Shown: positions 1-11,000 of the stretch, piece by piece
Position numbering within the stretch: the stretch's first letter is position 1
Layout: every line of letters starts with the position of its first letter
Virus record (IMG/VR): IMGVR_UViG_3300031857_007934
Span: 92,457-156,456 of that record
Length of the DNA: 64,000 nt
Source: a virus
Strand: one strand, 5' to 3'
The notes under the pieces: model-generated
Database searches by the model: none
What the model was told of the DNA's origin: nothing
The model's input: only the letters and a program-made list of their open reading frames with translations
Translations under genes and position numbers: made by a program

Positions 1-388
1 CGTTTTGTGGTCCAATTAATACATAGTCAGTTCCGTTATAAACATATAACTGGTCGTTAGCACTGTCCCACCAAAAATCACCGTCTGTAAGTCCTGTAGG
101 TTCTGTAGGGGAAACTGCTGAGCCACCTGTAGCTCTCCATTGGCCGCCATCATAAAACTTTAGCTTTCCGCCGCCTGTTGAATCAAACCATAACTGTCCG
201 CTAATAGCCCTCGGTGGAGCATTAGCGCCAGCGAAGTTTTCAAGCAAAAACAGGAAGTTTTCGTTTTGAATTTCACCGTATCCAGCATAGTTTTTACCGA
301 TGAACTTAAGATCAGTGGTCTGATCTACGGTTCCGTCCTCTACAACTGTAAGTGTTGTATTATTATATCTATCAATTTGATAAGCCAT
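1..388 (-). CDS. Tail fibre-like structural protein, C-terminus beyond window edge
   Basis: The reading frame opens at an ATG at 388-386 and runs without a stop off the left edge (about 129 codons visible). It begins MAYQIDRYNN. It carries the same N-terminal block as the next two upstream genes on this strand: a YAGYGE segment, NENFLFLLENFA, a Pro-rich stretch, GQLWFD, then a YDGGQWRATGG repeat and a YNGTDYVLIGP repeat. It is therefore the third member of a tandem fibre/adhesin paralogue set. The product is probably a virion tail protein attached at the baseplate rim. A late-promoter-like GATAAATA lies just upstream on the minus strand. Function is inferred from paralogy and position only. 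Confidence 0.8.
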   Translation of the reverse strand, partial: MAYQIDRYNNTTLTVVEDGTVDQTTDLKFIGKNYAGYGEIQNENFLFLLENFAGANAPPRAISGQLWFDSTGGGKLKFYDGGQWRATGGSAVSPTEPTGLTDGDFWWDSANDQLYVYNGTDYVLIGPQN

Positions 389-417
389 CTGTAATAACCC
401 CTAATAGTGCTTTATAT

Positions 418-425
418 TATTTATC
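418..425 (-). promoter_or_regulatory. Late promoter-like element GATAAATA
   Basis: The minus strand reads GATAAATA in the gap between the 630-aa fibre gene and the gene starting at 388. It resembles the T4 late -10 box TATAAATA and lies about 30 nt before the ATG. Confidence 0.55.
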
Positions 426-430
426 GTAAA

Positions 431-2323
431 TTACGGATAAGCAGTCGTTGACACATGACTCCATCCTGAACCTGTGCTTTGGAAAACCATTAAACTTCTA
501 ACTGGTGTTAAAACTGCTATGCCTGACGCTGTATTTGAGGACACTATATCCTGTATAACTGACTCATTTTGTGTTCCATTTGAATCTACAGCTACTCTAG
601 ACAGTGATAATACTCCTGATGTATCAGGAGTCTCTGTAATACTAACAACAATACCGCTTACAGTAGACCCAGTATAAGAAGTTGTATGTATTCTAGCAAT
701 CTTTCCGTTGTTATCTACTGTGGAAGGAAACAAATCATTTAAGTAAGCTGCAACGTTAGTTTGTAATGTAAGTCCAGATCCTAAACCAGTAATATCTAAG
801 CTAAAAACAACAGGTGCTGTTACTGTAGCAAGATCAACATATGCTTTAGTTGCAGCATCTTGTGCCGATGTAGGGTCTGCTAACCCGGTAATTTTTTGAC
901 TATCCTGTACTGCAATGTCACCACCGGCTGTAATATTAATTCCTGAAGCAGCAGTAATTACTAGGTCTAAACTACTAGTTATAGTATTACTATTAATGTT
1001 TATGTTATCAACATCTAAAAACTGTAGTGTACCAATTCTTACAAGATCATCAGCATATAAAATATTTGATAAGCTGTTTGTAGTCAATTTAGTACTGCCG
1101 CCAATACTTAAACTTAACGTATTATCTGAAAGATCAATATTTTTATTAAATGTCCAAGAATCTGTTAATAGTTCCCAAGTAATAGTTTTATTGCCGTCCG
1201 AGGATCTAACAATAATTCCTGCGCCATCAATAACAGTATCATCACCTAGGCTGCTGTCATTAAGTGCAGCTAGTTCAATGTTCTTATCTTCAACTTTTAG
1301 CGTAGATACTTCAACTGTTGTTGTATCACCTTGAACTATTAGATTCCCTGTTACTCTTAAATCACCCTCAACATCTAGTGTATACTCAGGCAATCTGTTA
1401 GTAGTAAAGATACCTACTTTTGCAGTTGATGCATCAACATAAATTGCATCAACAATAATAGATTCAAATGCAGTACTTCTGACACGCAGACTTATATCAT
1501 GATCTCTCAACTGATTTTCAATATAAAATCTAGGACCAACAACTTTTTGTACGTTATTTTGTGAAAGTCCAATAGTTAAACCACCAGAGTTTTGTATAGT
1601 TAATGTACCTACAGTAATTCCGTCACTGTCTGATGGTAAAAATTGATCAGCAGTTCTAATTGCTCCTGAAGCTGTTACAAGAGCATTAGAACTTTGAGCA
1701 GTACCATAAAACTTAAATGTGCTAGAATTTATGATGTTAAATCCTTCGTATATTATACCACTAGGATTGTCTTCAGTTACAAGGCTAGTAATCCTTTGAG
1801 AATACGTTGGCGTAAATTCTATGTTACTAAAAATTCCTACTAACGTACCGCCAATAAAAAACTTTGCTACTGTTCTTGATCTGCTCTGAGTATCAAGTAT
1901 GTTTGCAATTTGAAATCCGCTTATACCTTGTGACTGTGTATACAGTGGCCCAATAAGGATAGTATCTGTACCATCATAGGCATATACTTGATTGTTTAAA
2001 TTATCAATCCACAGATCGCCTGCAACCATCTGAGGTCTTGTTTCTTGTACGTAAGGGCCACCTGATGCTTTCCATACTGTACCATCATAAACTTTTAAAC
2101 GTTGCTCACTGCTGTTCCACCATAACTGTCCTTCTAACGGATTACTAGGAGCAGCGGTGTTAGCAAAATTTTCTAGAAGTTTAATGAAGTTTTCATTAAA
2201 CGCTTCGCCATAACCGGTGTAGTTTTTACCTACCAGAGTAAGATTAGTACTTTCGGTATCAATTTGACCGTCAATTAAATCAGTTAAAATCGTTCCGTCT
2301 GTTTTGTTTAATTGATAACTCAT
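431..2323 (-). CDS. Tail fibre-like virion protein (630 aa)
   Basis: Residues 1-130 form the N-terminal block shared with both neighbours: YTGYGEAFNENF, LLENFAN, GQLWWN, then YDGTVWKASGG and YDGTDTILIGP repeats. The middle has the motif VQGDTTTVEVSTLKVEDKNI, which is also found in the plus-strand 324-aa tail protein at 51129. A TKAYVD segment near residue 490 is typical of trimeric fibre linkers. The C-terminus is Ser/Thr-rich and probably beta-structured. The gene follows the 684-aa paralogue with a single base between stop and ATG, so the two are co-translated. It is probably a fibre or adhesin subunit. No receptor or enzyme function can be read from the sequence. Confidence 0.8.
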   Translation of the reverse strand: MSYQLNKTDGTILTDLIDGQIDTESTNLTLVGKNYTGYGEAFNENFIKLLENFANTAAPSNPLEGQLWWNSSEQRLKVYDGTVWKASGGPYVQETRPQMVAGDLWIDNLNNQVYAYDGTDTILIGPLYTQSQGISGFQIANILDTQSRSRTVAKFFIGGTLVGIFSNIEFTPTYSQRITSLVTEDNPSGIIYEGFNIINSSTFKFYGTAQSSNALVTASGAIRTADQFLPSDSDGITVGTLTIQNSGGLTIGLSQNNVQKVVGPRFYIENQLRDHDISLRVRSTAFESIIVDAIYVDASTAKVGIFTTNRLPEYTLDVEGDLRVTGNLIVQGDTTTVEVSTLKVEDKNIELAALNDSSLGDDTVIDGAGIIVRSSDGNKTITWELLTDSWTFNKNIDLSDNTLSLSIGGSTKLTTNSLSNILYADDLVRIGTLQFLDVDNININSNTITSSLDLVITAASGINITAGGDIAVQDSQKITGLADPTSAQDAATKAYVDLATVTAPVVFSLDITGLGSGLTLQTNVAAYLNDLFPSTVDNNGKIARIHTTSYTGSTVSGIVVSITETPDTSGVLSLSRVAVDSNGTQNESVIQDIVSSNTASGIAVLTPVRSLMVFQSTGSGWSHVSTTAYP

Positions 2324-2324
2324 C

Positions 2325-4379
2325 TTATTGTCCAGTATATATTATATAGTTTACAACTAGATATGGGTTCATTACATCTAGTGGAGTTCCTAATGTTGAG
2401 GCTGTAAGTACGCCGCCGCTTGATGCAAATCCTTGGGTACCGCCTGCGCCGGGCTCTATTGGCAGTGTTATAGCTGCATCGTCTAACGGAGCGCCTGCTC
2501 CCACTCGTATGCCATAATACTGTGTACCACTTGGACCTTCTAAGTCATGCTCGTGTTCTGGTAAATTTTCTATTCCAATAGTTTTACTTTCTTCTCCTGA
2601 ACTATTACCTATTGCATCAGCAGCTGAGCTAGTAACTCTATTAGCACTAGGACCGCCCATATTGTCAGCACCTAGTGGGAATCTTCCTCTTAGATCTGGC
2701 AGGGCAAAATAATTAACACCGCCGTCACTGATTAAAGAAGCATCTCTAAAGTTAAATCCAATGGCTTCCCATAGAATAGTAAAATCAGACTTACGGACTT
2801 CTGAACCGTCACATAGTAGCCACCCCGCCGGTGGGGTGATTCCCCCGTAAGGCATAAAAACACCAGGAGGAATTAGTGGTATACTTTTTAAAAAGTTACG
2901 TTTAGTAACTCTGTAAAGTCCAGATTCACCAATTACTTTGTTTACTAATATTTCATCAGCATTATCTACATCGTAAATAACATCTTTATTACTTACAAAA
3001 CTGTTGCGAACTCTAATATCAAAAGTTTTTGTTGATCCACCTGTTTGTCCATCAAAAGCAAAACTGTTAGGTTCAACATCACCATCAACTGCAAACGTAG
3101 TAGCTGAAGCTAACTTGTCTGCTGAGCCTGCTCTACCTGTTACTGTACCGCTTACATTACCCTGTACATTACCAAAAAACGTAGTTGCATAAACTTGATC
3201 GTATTTGTTAATTGGGCTACCAATGTTTCTAGCACTATTTGAGTCTGGTGTAATATTAGCTGTAACTAATACTCCGTCAATATCAACATTTCCGCCCACA
3301 TTAAGATTCAATGCAATACCTGCACCACCTTTAACAATTAAAGAACCTTCGTTGATATCATCTGAGTTTATAGTGCTTTCTATCTTTAGTACACCGGTAG
3401 TTGCATCTGTTGGCTTCGAACTAATTTGTACGTTACCAACTACGTCTAAGTCTTCGTCAGGAGCTGTATTATTAATACCAACTTTTTGTGTACTATCAAT
3501 ACGCATAACAGTATTGTTAGTATTACCTTCTCTTAATATAAAATCAATGTTAGCACCAGGAGTATTGTGTTGTATAACACCAGCTTCGCCTGCTACTTTA
3601 ATGTTTATTTGTCCGCCTGAACCAATCTGTATACCGTCATTAGTCTTAACCTTTAATTGAAAATTTGTAGTGGAGGCTGCATCAACTCTTAAAAAGTTAC
3701 TAGCTGGTATTGATTCGCCTGCAACTATTAAATTTTCTGCCTTCTCTGAAATTCCAAAATATTTTAAGACCTGTAATCCTACAATAGGTGTTGATGCTAT
3801 ATTAAAACCAGGCTGAATACCTGCTCTAAAACCAGGTATTGCACTCTTAGGTGTAAATGCTTGGCTGCTTATAATTGCAGCAGGCTTATCTTCAATTTTA
3901 ATTGTTAAAACATTGTAACTAATATCGTCAATGCCTACAATTACTTCAGCTTTAGCGCCTGTTAATAAGCCGTCACTAAAATCAGGACCTACTAAGATCC
4001 ATTGACTACCAGTAAACAAATATAGCTGCTGTGCATCAGTATTAACCCATAAGTCACCAGCTAAAGAGTTTGCTACGGCAGGTTGTGATAGAGCTTTCTT
4101 TAGGCCGCCTGCTGCGGCCCAAGTAGTACCATCATAAACCTTTAACTGGTCTACACCGTCTGTATTATCGTACCATAGCTGACCTTCAACTGGTCTTGTT
4201 GGAGGGTTAGTATTTGCAAAATTTTCAAGTAAGTGTAGAAAATTTTCAGCTACTGCCTGTCCATATCCTGTATTACTTCTACCAGGCAGCGCCAATGAGG
4301 TTTCAGTATTAAGTGTGCCGTCTTCAACGACAATAATACCCTTGTTTACACTGTCTGTATAACGTACTTCGTATGCCAT
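2325..4379 (-). CDS. Tail fibre-like protein with phage tail collar domain (684 aa)
   Basis: The first 130 residues match the neighbouring fibre paralogues (TGYGQAVAENFLHLLENFAN, GQLWYD, YDGTTWAAAGG). Around residues 505-600 there is a phage tail collar domain: MPYGGITPPAGWLLCDG, then LPDLRGRFPLGAD. It is followed by an HxH pair in LPEHEHD; gp12 and gp37 of T4 use such His pairs to bind metal in their receptor-binding tips. This makes it a good candidate for a short-tail-fibre (gp12-like) or receptor-binding protein. A Shine-Dalgarno sequence AGGAG lies just before the ATG. The collar domain call is strong; equivalence to gp12 is inferred. Confidence 0.85.
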   Translation of the reverse strand: MAYEVRYTDSVNKGIIVVEDGTLNTETSLALPGRSNTGYGQAVAENFLHLLENFANTNPPTRPVEGQLWYDNTDGVDQLKVYDGTTWAAAGGLKKALSQPAVANSLAGDLWVNTDAQQLYLFTGSQWILVGPDFSDGLLTGAKAEVIVGIDDISYNVLTIKIEDKPAAIISSQAFTPKSAIPGFRAGIQPGFNIASTPIVGLQVLKYFGISEKAENLIVAGESIPASNFLRVDAASTTNFQLKVKTNDGIQIGSGGQINIKVAGEAGVIQHNTPGANIDFILREGNTNNTVMRIDSTQKVGINNTAPDEDLDVVGNVQISSKPTDATTGVLKIESTINSDDINEGSLIVKGGAGIALNLNVGGNVDIDGVLVTANITPDSNSARNIGSPINKYDQVYATTFFGNVQGNVSGTVTGRAGSADKLASATTFAVDGDVEPNSFAFDGQTGGSTKTFDIRVRNSFVSNKDVIYDVDNADEILVNKVIGESGLYRVTKRNFLKSIPLIPPGVFMPYGGITPPAGWLLCDGSEVRKSDFTILWEAIGFNFRDASLISDGGVNYFALPDLRGRFPLGADNMGGPSANRVTSSAADAIGNSSGEESKTIGIENLPEHEHDLEGPSGTQYYGIRVGAGAPLDDAAITLPIEPGAGGTQGFASSGGVLTASTLGTPLDVMNPYLVVNYIIYTGQ

Positions 4380-4389
4380 TCTCTACTCC

Positions 4390-4992
4390 TTAGCCCGATA
4401 GACTCTGTACTCGTACAGTATAGTCAATTTGAATTAATCTATTCAAAGATTTTTGTACGGGGTGGAAAATAACGTGAGTAATAAGTCTACCTGTGCCCGA
4501 AGGAGAATAACTTCTTAATCCTAATTCGTCAAATACAAAACTTCCGTTAGTGTCTGCTGCTGTGTCAAATGCATCTTGACCTTCTGGTTCACCGTAATCT
4601 AACAAACAACTTACAATAACATCTGTATAATTTGTACCGCTCAAATGCCTTGTTTCAATAAAATTTCTTGCCGGATCGGTGTTGTTCACTGATCTGTCAT
4701 CAACTACTTTTGAATATGTTTGATTATATAAGCTGGCATTTGTGCCAGCCGAGTTAGGAGTTAAATAGGTGATAATACCGGTAGGATCTATAGATGTACC
4801 ACCATTTCCAAAGCTCATTTCGTAAATAAACCCTTGCCCTGCATTACTTAAACTTTCAGCTAGTGCTATACTCATATTTTCGTAATGGATGGCATTGCGC
4901 TTATTAACGTAGATTTCTTTAGAAAGAGGATCATATATTTTTATGTGTCCCTGTACTAAAATTCCGCTGTTATCTTGCATAATTTCGCTCAT
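4390..4992 (-). CDS. Small baseplate/tail structural protein (about 200 aa)
   Basis: This is a compact protein with motifs VQGHIKIYDPLSKEI, VNKRNAIHYENMS and YEMSFGNGG, and a C-terminal beta-rich segment ending TVRVQSLSG. It sits between the giant gp7-position gene and the fibre genes, where T4 keeps gp8 to gp12, so a baseplate-periphery role is likely. I do not recognise a named family. The start is uncertain. The frame is open to a GTG at 5004, but a late-promoter-like AATAAATA at 5009-5016 would start RNA near 5002. I therefore give the ATG at 4992; another in-frame ATG is at 4980. Confidence 0.7.
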   Translation of the reverse strand: MSEIMQDNSGILVQGHIKIYDPLSKEIYVNKRNAIHYENMSIALAESLSNAGQGFIYEMSFGNGGTSIDPTGIITYLTPNSAGTNASLYNQTYSKVVDDRSVNNTDPARNFIETRHLSGTNYTDVIVSCLLDYGEPEGQDAFDTAADTNGSFVFDELGLRSYSPSGTGRLITHVIFHPVQKSLNRLIQIDYTVRVQSLSG

Positions 4993-5008
4993 TTCCTTTT
5001 CCACATTG

Positions 5009-5016
5009 TATTTATT
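5009..5016 (-). promoter_or_regulatory. Late promoter-like element AATAAATA
   Basis: The minus strand reads GAATAAATAC immediately before the small structural gene and inside the first codons-to-stop region of the upstream giant gene's end. It resembles the T4/cyanophage late promoter box and would serve the small protein and the fibre genes after it. Confidence 0.5.
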
Positions 5017-8000
5017 CGGGCAGCTTGGTTGTTCCTGCTCTCAAGAAAATTCCAATATCAGCCTGACTGGTTGATAGTGTTTCACCGGGTGCTGCCCAGG
5101 TTTTTCCTATTTTCCTAATAAAGTTTACTGTTTGCTTATTGCCAGGTACAACAGCAAGTTGTACTTGACTACTAATAATTTCTCCCGTTTCTTCATTTAC
5201 AGTGTTATTTAATGTAAATTCAGCAGGTGATACAGTATCTCCATCGGTGCTGTCTAGTGCTTGTATAGGATTAAACACAGCTATTGCTGTTTTTCTTAAT
5301 CTTCTACCTGCAACAAACACATCAAACTCGTTAACTGTTTGAGCTTTAAAGTTTAATGTCCATGTACTAGTAACTCCGTTACCCTCTTCTTTTTGTATTT
5401 GTGTAACATCTTTGTATGGAACTGTTTTTAGCATACTCTGATCGTATACGTCTGAACCAGCATCGTGTGTATCTTTTACACCTGTTCCTAGAGTACCTCT
5501 ACGAAGTTGTCTTAGTGTATTTCCTTCTTTTACAAGATACTCAATACGTTCACCGTTTACAAATATAATACCCGGTAAATTACCACCCTTGTTTGGCAAC
5601 GGTAAACTAGTTCCGTCTTCAACTTCAATTCTTAAATCATAAGAGTTTAATGGCTGTGCTAGAACTGTAGTAGGTGCGTCTAAACGCTTGTAGTGTGTTC
5701 TATTCAGCATGTCTTTAAACTGTCTAAACGCAAACTTAGGCTGAGACACCGGCGGCGTAAAGTGAATGATATCAATTGCATCATTTTGAGCAGGTCTTCT
5801 AACTAATCTAACTTTCTTTTTGTTATCAACAAGATAGTAATCAACACTAGGTGTTAATAATTCTCCATTTACGCTTACCCAAACATATTGTACATCCGCA
5901 GCAGGCTTTCTTAACTTAATTTCACCTACTGTTAATCGATTGTATGTTACATAATCAATATCTTCTGCTATCAATGTATCTCTAGCAACAACATCATAGT
6001 TTATGCGCTCTATGCCAACAAGGTCATGATTGCTAAATTTGAATACTTCTACAGTATCACCATCGTCTGGCGTTTGACCTATTGTTAAGTTAGTGCCGTT
6101 TAATTGGTATTCCCCGTCAGATATTACATATATTTCTAATGTATCACCTACATCACCAACTGCATCCGAAAGTATTACGCTACTATTAAAGATGTCAAAT
6201 CTCCATTGTGTTGGGGCAAATACTTGTGAACCATTAACATAGACATTAATATTTTCAGTAAGTAATGCATTCCCAGGTTGTTGGAAAGATTCTAAAGGAT
6301 ATTCTCTCTGTCTATTAGCGGGAATCTCGTACTGGATATTATAGCCGGGATTAAGTATTCTATTTTCAACTTTTACCATTATATTATAAGTTGTAGGTAT
6401 TGAATAGAACGGTGCTGAAGCTAATACAAACAAATTGTTAACTCCGTCTGCTACAAAAGTTTCCTTTGATACAACGCTATAATTTACAACCGTATCTGTT
6501 GAAAACAGCGTCCAGTGTATAACTGCACCTGCATCTTGCACTTCTTCAAATCTAATTACTGCATTTTCGTTTAATTCAGAAGCATACAGAATTACATGAA
6601 TTTGAATTCCGTCAACTGTAACAAATGCTGTCATTCCTTCTACATATTTTCTAGAAATTTCATAGTCAGTAGTTGAAGCATCTGCTATAATTCTACCATA
6701 GTCAACTATGTCCTGTCCGCCTCTTTCAACAGTTAAAATATTAAGTTCTACACCGTCTATAGGTGTAAGAATTGTTATTGAATTATTTTCCCAATCAATA
6801 GTATACTCTTCATTGGCTAATAATCTGTTATCCATTTTAACAAATATAGAAGGTCGAGTGCCAGGAACAACTCCTAACGAGTATGTAGTTACAGTTGCAT
6901 CCATTATGTAACTTTGACTATAAATCATTCCCTGACCTACACTATCTTTAGTATAAACTTTGATATCAACTGTGTCTAATACTTGTCCTGGTACTAATTC
7001 TTCAGGACCCTTACTTGTAGTAGGTGTTACAAATCCGTCGCCGTCAACTACAATTTCTTCAGCCCTAACTCCCTTAGCTGTAGTATAAGGTAAATCTCCA
7101 CCAGACAATGCAGTATCATAACTTTCAGGATCTGGAATAAAGCTACCATCACTAGTGTACTTTCTAACAATCAAAACGTCATTGTCGTTAGCAAAGAATC
7201 CGTATTCTCCTAGATCAATAATCTTAGTTTCACCGTCGCCTATAATACTTGGCATTCGGGCATTAGGATTATACTGCTGAGGTGTTCCAAAATTAGGATC
7301 ATCTATTCTGTCACCGTTAAGGTATATGTTATAGATCACACCGTTTTCGAGAACAGTTGATAATTCTATTACTGAAGTTGAACCGTCAAATGTAAACACA
7401 TCATCTTCAAATGTATTGTCAAACGTGTCCCAAGTATCAGTATACCATCCTTTTACGTCCCAGCCACCAGGACCACCAAAGTCAAAACTTGTTACTTCAA
7501 CGCCGCCGTAGTCAACACCATCCATTAGCTGTGCTAAGTCTTTGCCTAGCATTCCTGCTAGAGGGTTATAAGCAAAATTGATTCTATCAGATGCATTTAA
7601 CATAGACAGGGGACGCTTATATTCTATTCGTATAGCTGCATCAAGTACAGGCGGCTTAACAAATTTTAATCTACCCTGTTGTCTAGTATAACCAATGTCT
7701 TTGTTTGTTGCGTTAGAACAAGTATATGTACTTCTAAGTTGTTCTTCGTTATCGATATAAACCTTAATATTTTTTGGTTGCAAATCGATAGGCCATTCTA
7801 GGTCGTAGGTAGTTCTTATGCTTTCACCAATAAAATTTTCAGTCTGATCTAATGTGCTAATAAAGTAGTTTTTAGAAGTTCTGTCAAACTTAATTTTTAC
7901 TGTTGGAGTTCTAACTACACCGCTGCCAAGAATAGCAGAAGCAGTTGCTGGAGTTCCGGTGTCTAGTTGAGATCCTTCAATAATAACCTGAGGTGCAGTA

Positions 8001-11000
8001 ATGTAATTTTTGCCAGGATTTATTACTTTAATAGACGTAACTTTTCCATAACCTAAATATGCTTCAGCTGTAGCACCTGTTCCTCCTCCTCCAACTAAGC
8101 GAACAACAGGCTTGTATAAGAATCCGCTGCCGCCATTTTTGACCTGTATCTCTTTAACAATATAACCAACATTATCTAACCAATTTTTTCTTGGATATTC
8201 TGTTAAATTTTCGTCGTCACTGATTATTCTACTTGATACTACAATAGCATCAGTAGTAATATTCTTTCTATCTAGTTTACTATAGAATGGAGGTAAGTCA
8301 AAATCAGATACTGAACTATTCGTATTTTCAGTAGTTTCATAAGCACTTACAAATTCTCTAATAACAGTCTTGTAAGGTTTAACTTCTTCAACATATTTTC
8401 TATAACTTGGTAAAGTATCTGTGTTAAAAGTTAGGTCTTGTTCTAGCTTACCAACATTGTGTTTAATCTTAATAAAGCTAGTCTTAAAGAACCAATCAAC
8501 ATAATTCTGTTCAGTAAGAATATATCGTAAAGATGCAAAGAATAATTTGTTATATTCAACTTTTAAATTACCTACAAAAATATCGTTCTTTATTGCATTT
8601 AAAATGATTCGCAATTCCCTTGCTGAAAGATTGTCGTATGCAACACTGTCATAGTTTCTATTATCAAATCCTATAGTATTTTTTTGGAAATTATACAGAG
8701 TGTCTTTAAATTGTATAGTTCCGTTCTGTCTACCAATAGTTTTGTAATTAACAGTGTAATCTTCAGAGTCAACTGCTGCTATTTTTTCTAGAAGTAACCA
8801 ACCACCTGATCCTACATTAGCTATTCTTACAGTACTACCTAAATTTACATTTAGTTTAAAAATGTCATCAGTTACATCAATCTCATGATCTATTTTAGTA
8901 AAGGTGTTATAGCCATTAGCATACCAGTCAGCATAAGACCAATAAGCTGTTACATCATACCCTTGTATAGTAGATCTAAACCATGAACTTGTTTCATTAT
9001 TCCAAGAATAAATTGCCCATTTACCGTGTATTGATGCATCATTTTTTACCAATACACTATGTTTTCTAACAAGGATTCTAGTGTTATCATCATAACCTCT
9101 TCCTGAATTAAGAATAGTTACATCTGTAATTTGTCCTAGGTTATTAATAGTAAGCTCAAATTCAGCATCAGTTCCTGGTCCTACCAGTGTATATGTAGGT
9201 ACAATTTTATATCCTCGACCTGGATCATCTATATCAACACGAACAATGCGTCCATTTTGAATTATAGGTGTAAGAACAGCTTGAGAAATCTTGTTTGTAC
9301 TAACAAATCTTAATTCTTCAAGTGTATCAATTGTGCTGTCAAAAGTTCTATCTATTTCAGTTGGTTCGTTATCCTTTAACATCAGCGACGATGTGTTATA
9401 ACTATCTAAAATAGACTCAGTAACTAGTACAGAATTTATTCTTTCAATAACCTGCTTTAGAGCTTCTTCTCTGTTTACAAACATACTCTGTCGAGGTCTG
9501 TTTTGAACTCCGTATTTTTGTTTTACAGTTAGTTTTGTGTCAGGAATTGTTCTATTCTGTTCATCAAATCCTATCAAACTATCAAACCATTTTCGTTCAA
9601 TGTCGGGATGAATAGAACTTGATTCTAATCCTTCTGACATAATATAGTATGCACTGTGAAGCTGTTGTTCTGTGTTTTTACCAGTTGCATATTTAATATT
9701 CAATACTATATCATCGTTATAGATTAAAGAATCACAATTATTCAACAGGAATCTATCTGAACCTAAGAAGTTAACAAATCTGTAGCCTTGCTCTCGTGGC
9801 GTTGCTATTAGTCTAGCTATATCAAATACACTTAGAGATCTGTTTTCAACTTTGGGTACTGTTAATTTTCTACCTACCCAAAAATAAAATCTATTACTAA
9901 ATGTTTTAGAAACAGGATCATATACAAACTTTTGAGTGTAGAGATTATCACCGTAAATTGAAACTCCGCTTATGCCTTCGTTTAGTGCAGACTCACTATC
10001 AGCTAGTGTGTCCCACTGACTAGGAAGGAATCGACTTTCAACCCATTCATAAACATCGATAGACGATCCAGGCTGTAGCTCATTCCAATTGGCCTTTTGA
10101 TACTGTATATCTCCTTGATATGGGTATGTAAATCTTGCTGTTTTTAGATTCCACCATACTTCGCCCACATGTTCTTCGGCCCAGAAAGTATCTTTGTCAA
10201 CGCCTGTAAATACACCAACGTTGTATGTAGCAGGGTCATAAGGAACTCTATGAGTAATTTCTTGTTCTGCAGGTCCTGCTATCTTACCCTGTATAGGATC
10301 TATGTAATCTAAATAAGTTACAATTTGATTAGTTCTTTTATTATATAAGAACGCTCCTCGAATCTTTGAAACATCTACAGGAGGGACTAGTTCTCTTGTT
10401 CTGTTCCATGCAACAGCATTCTTTGTTTTACGATAGTTAAGAATTGTTCCTTTATAGTTGTCGTTGCCAACACTCTGCATACCAACGTAGATATGATTAC
10501 CATTAGATAACAAGTTTTCACCAAACTGTATTGTAGCATTATCATATCTGAACGATTCAGAATATACTAAACTATCTTCAATATCTTCAAATATATAAAC
10601 AACACCCGTATCTTTAATAACATTTTTAAATGTTGTGTAGTCTCTATCAAACGTTGTTTCGTTATTATTATCCACATCAAATGTAGTTGGTATCTTCATG
10701 TCACCGTTAAGGCTTGACACAACAAAATTATCATCGCTAAAAGCTATGCTTGAACCAAACTTTTCAGATTCCTCATTTTGCGGAGGAAGCAGAGTTTGTG
10801 CATAAGCAAATGCTCCATTAACTTGTCTGTAAACAACCACCTTACCTTGATCAGTTTTTCTTTCATCATTTTCAGGTTCAGATACAGCAATAATATTTCC
10901 TTGAGGACTTATTGACACTCTAGTTGTATTTTTACCTAACTCAATAGTTTGATCTAGAAGATATTGCTCATCTATTAATCTATAAATTACTAGATTGACT

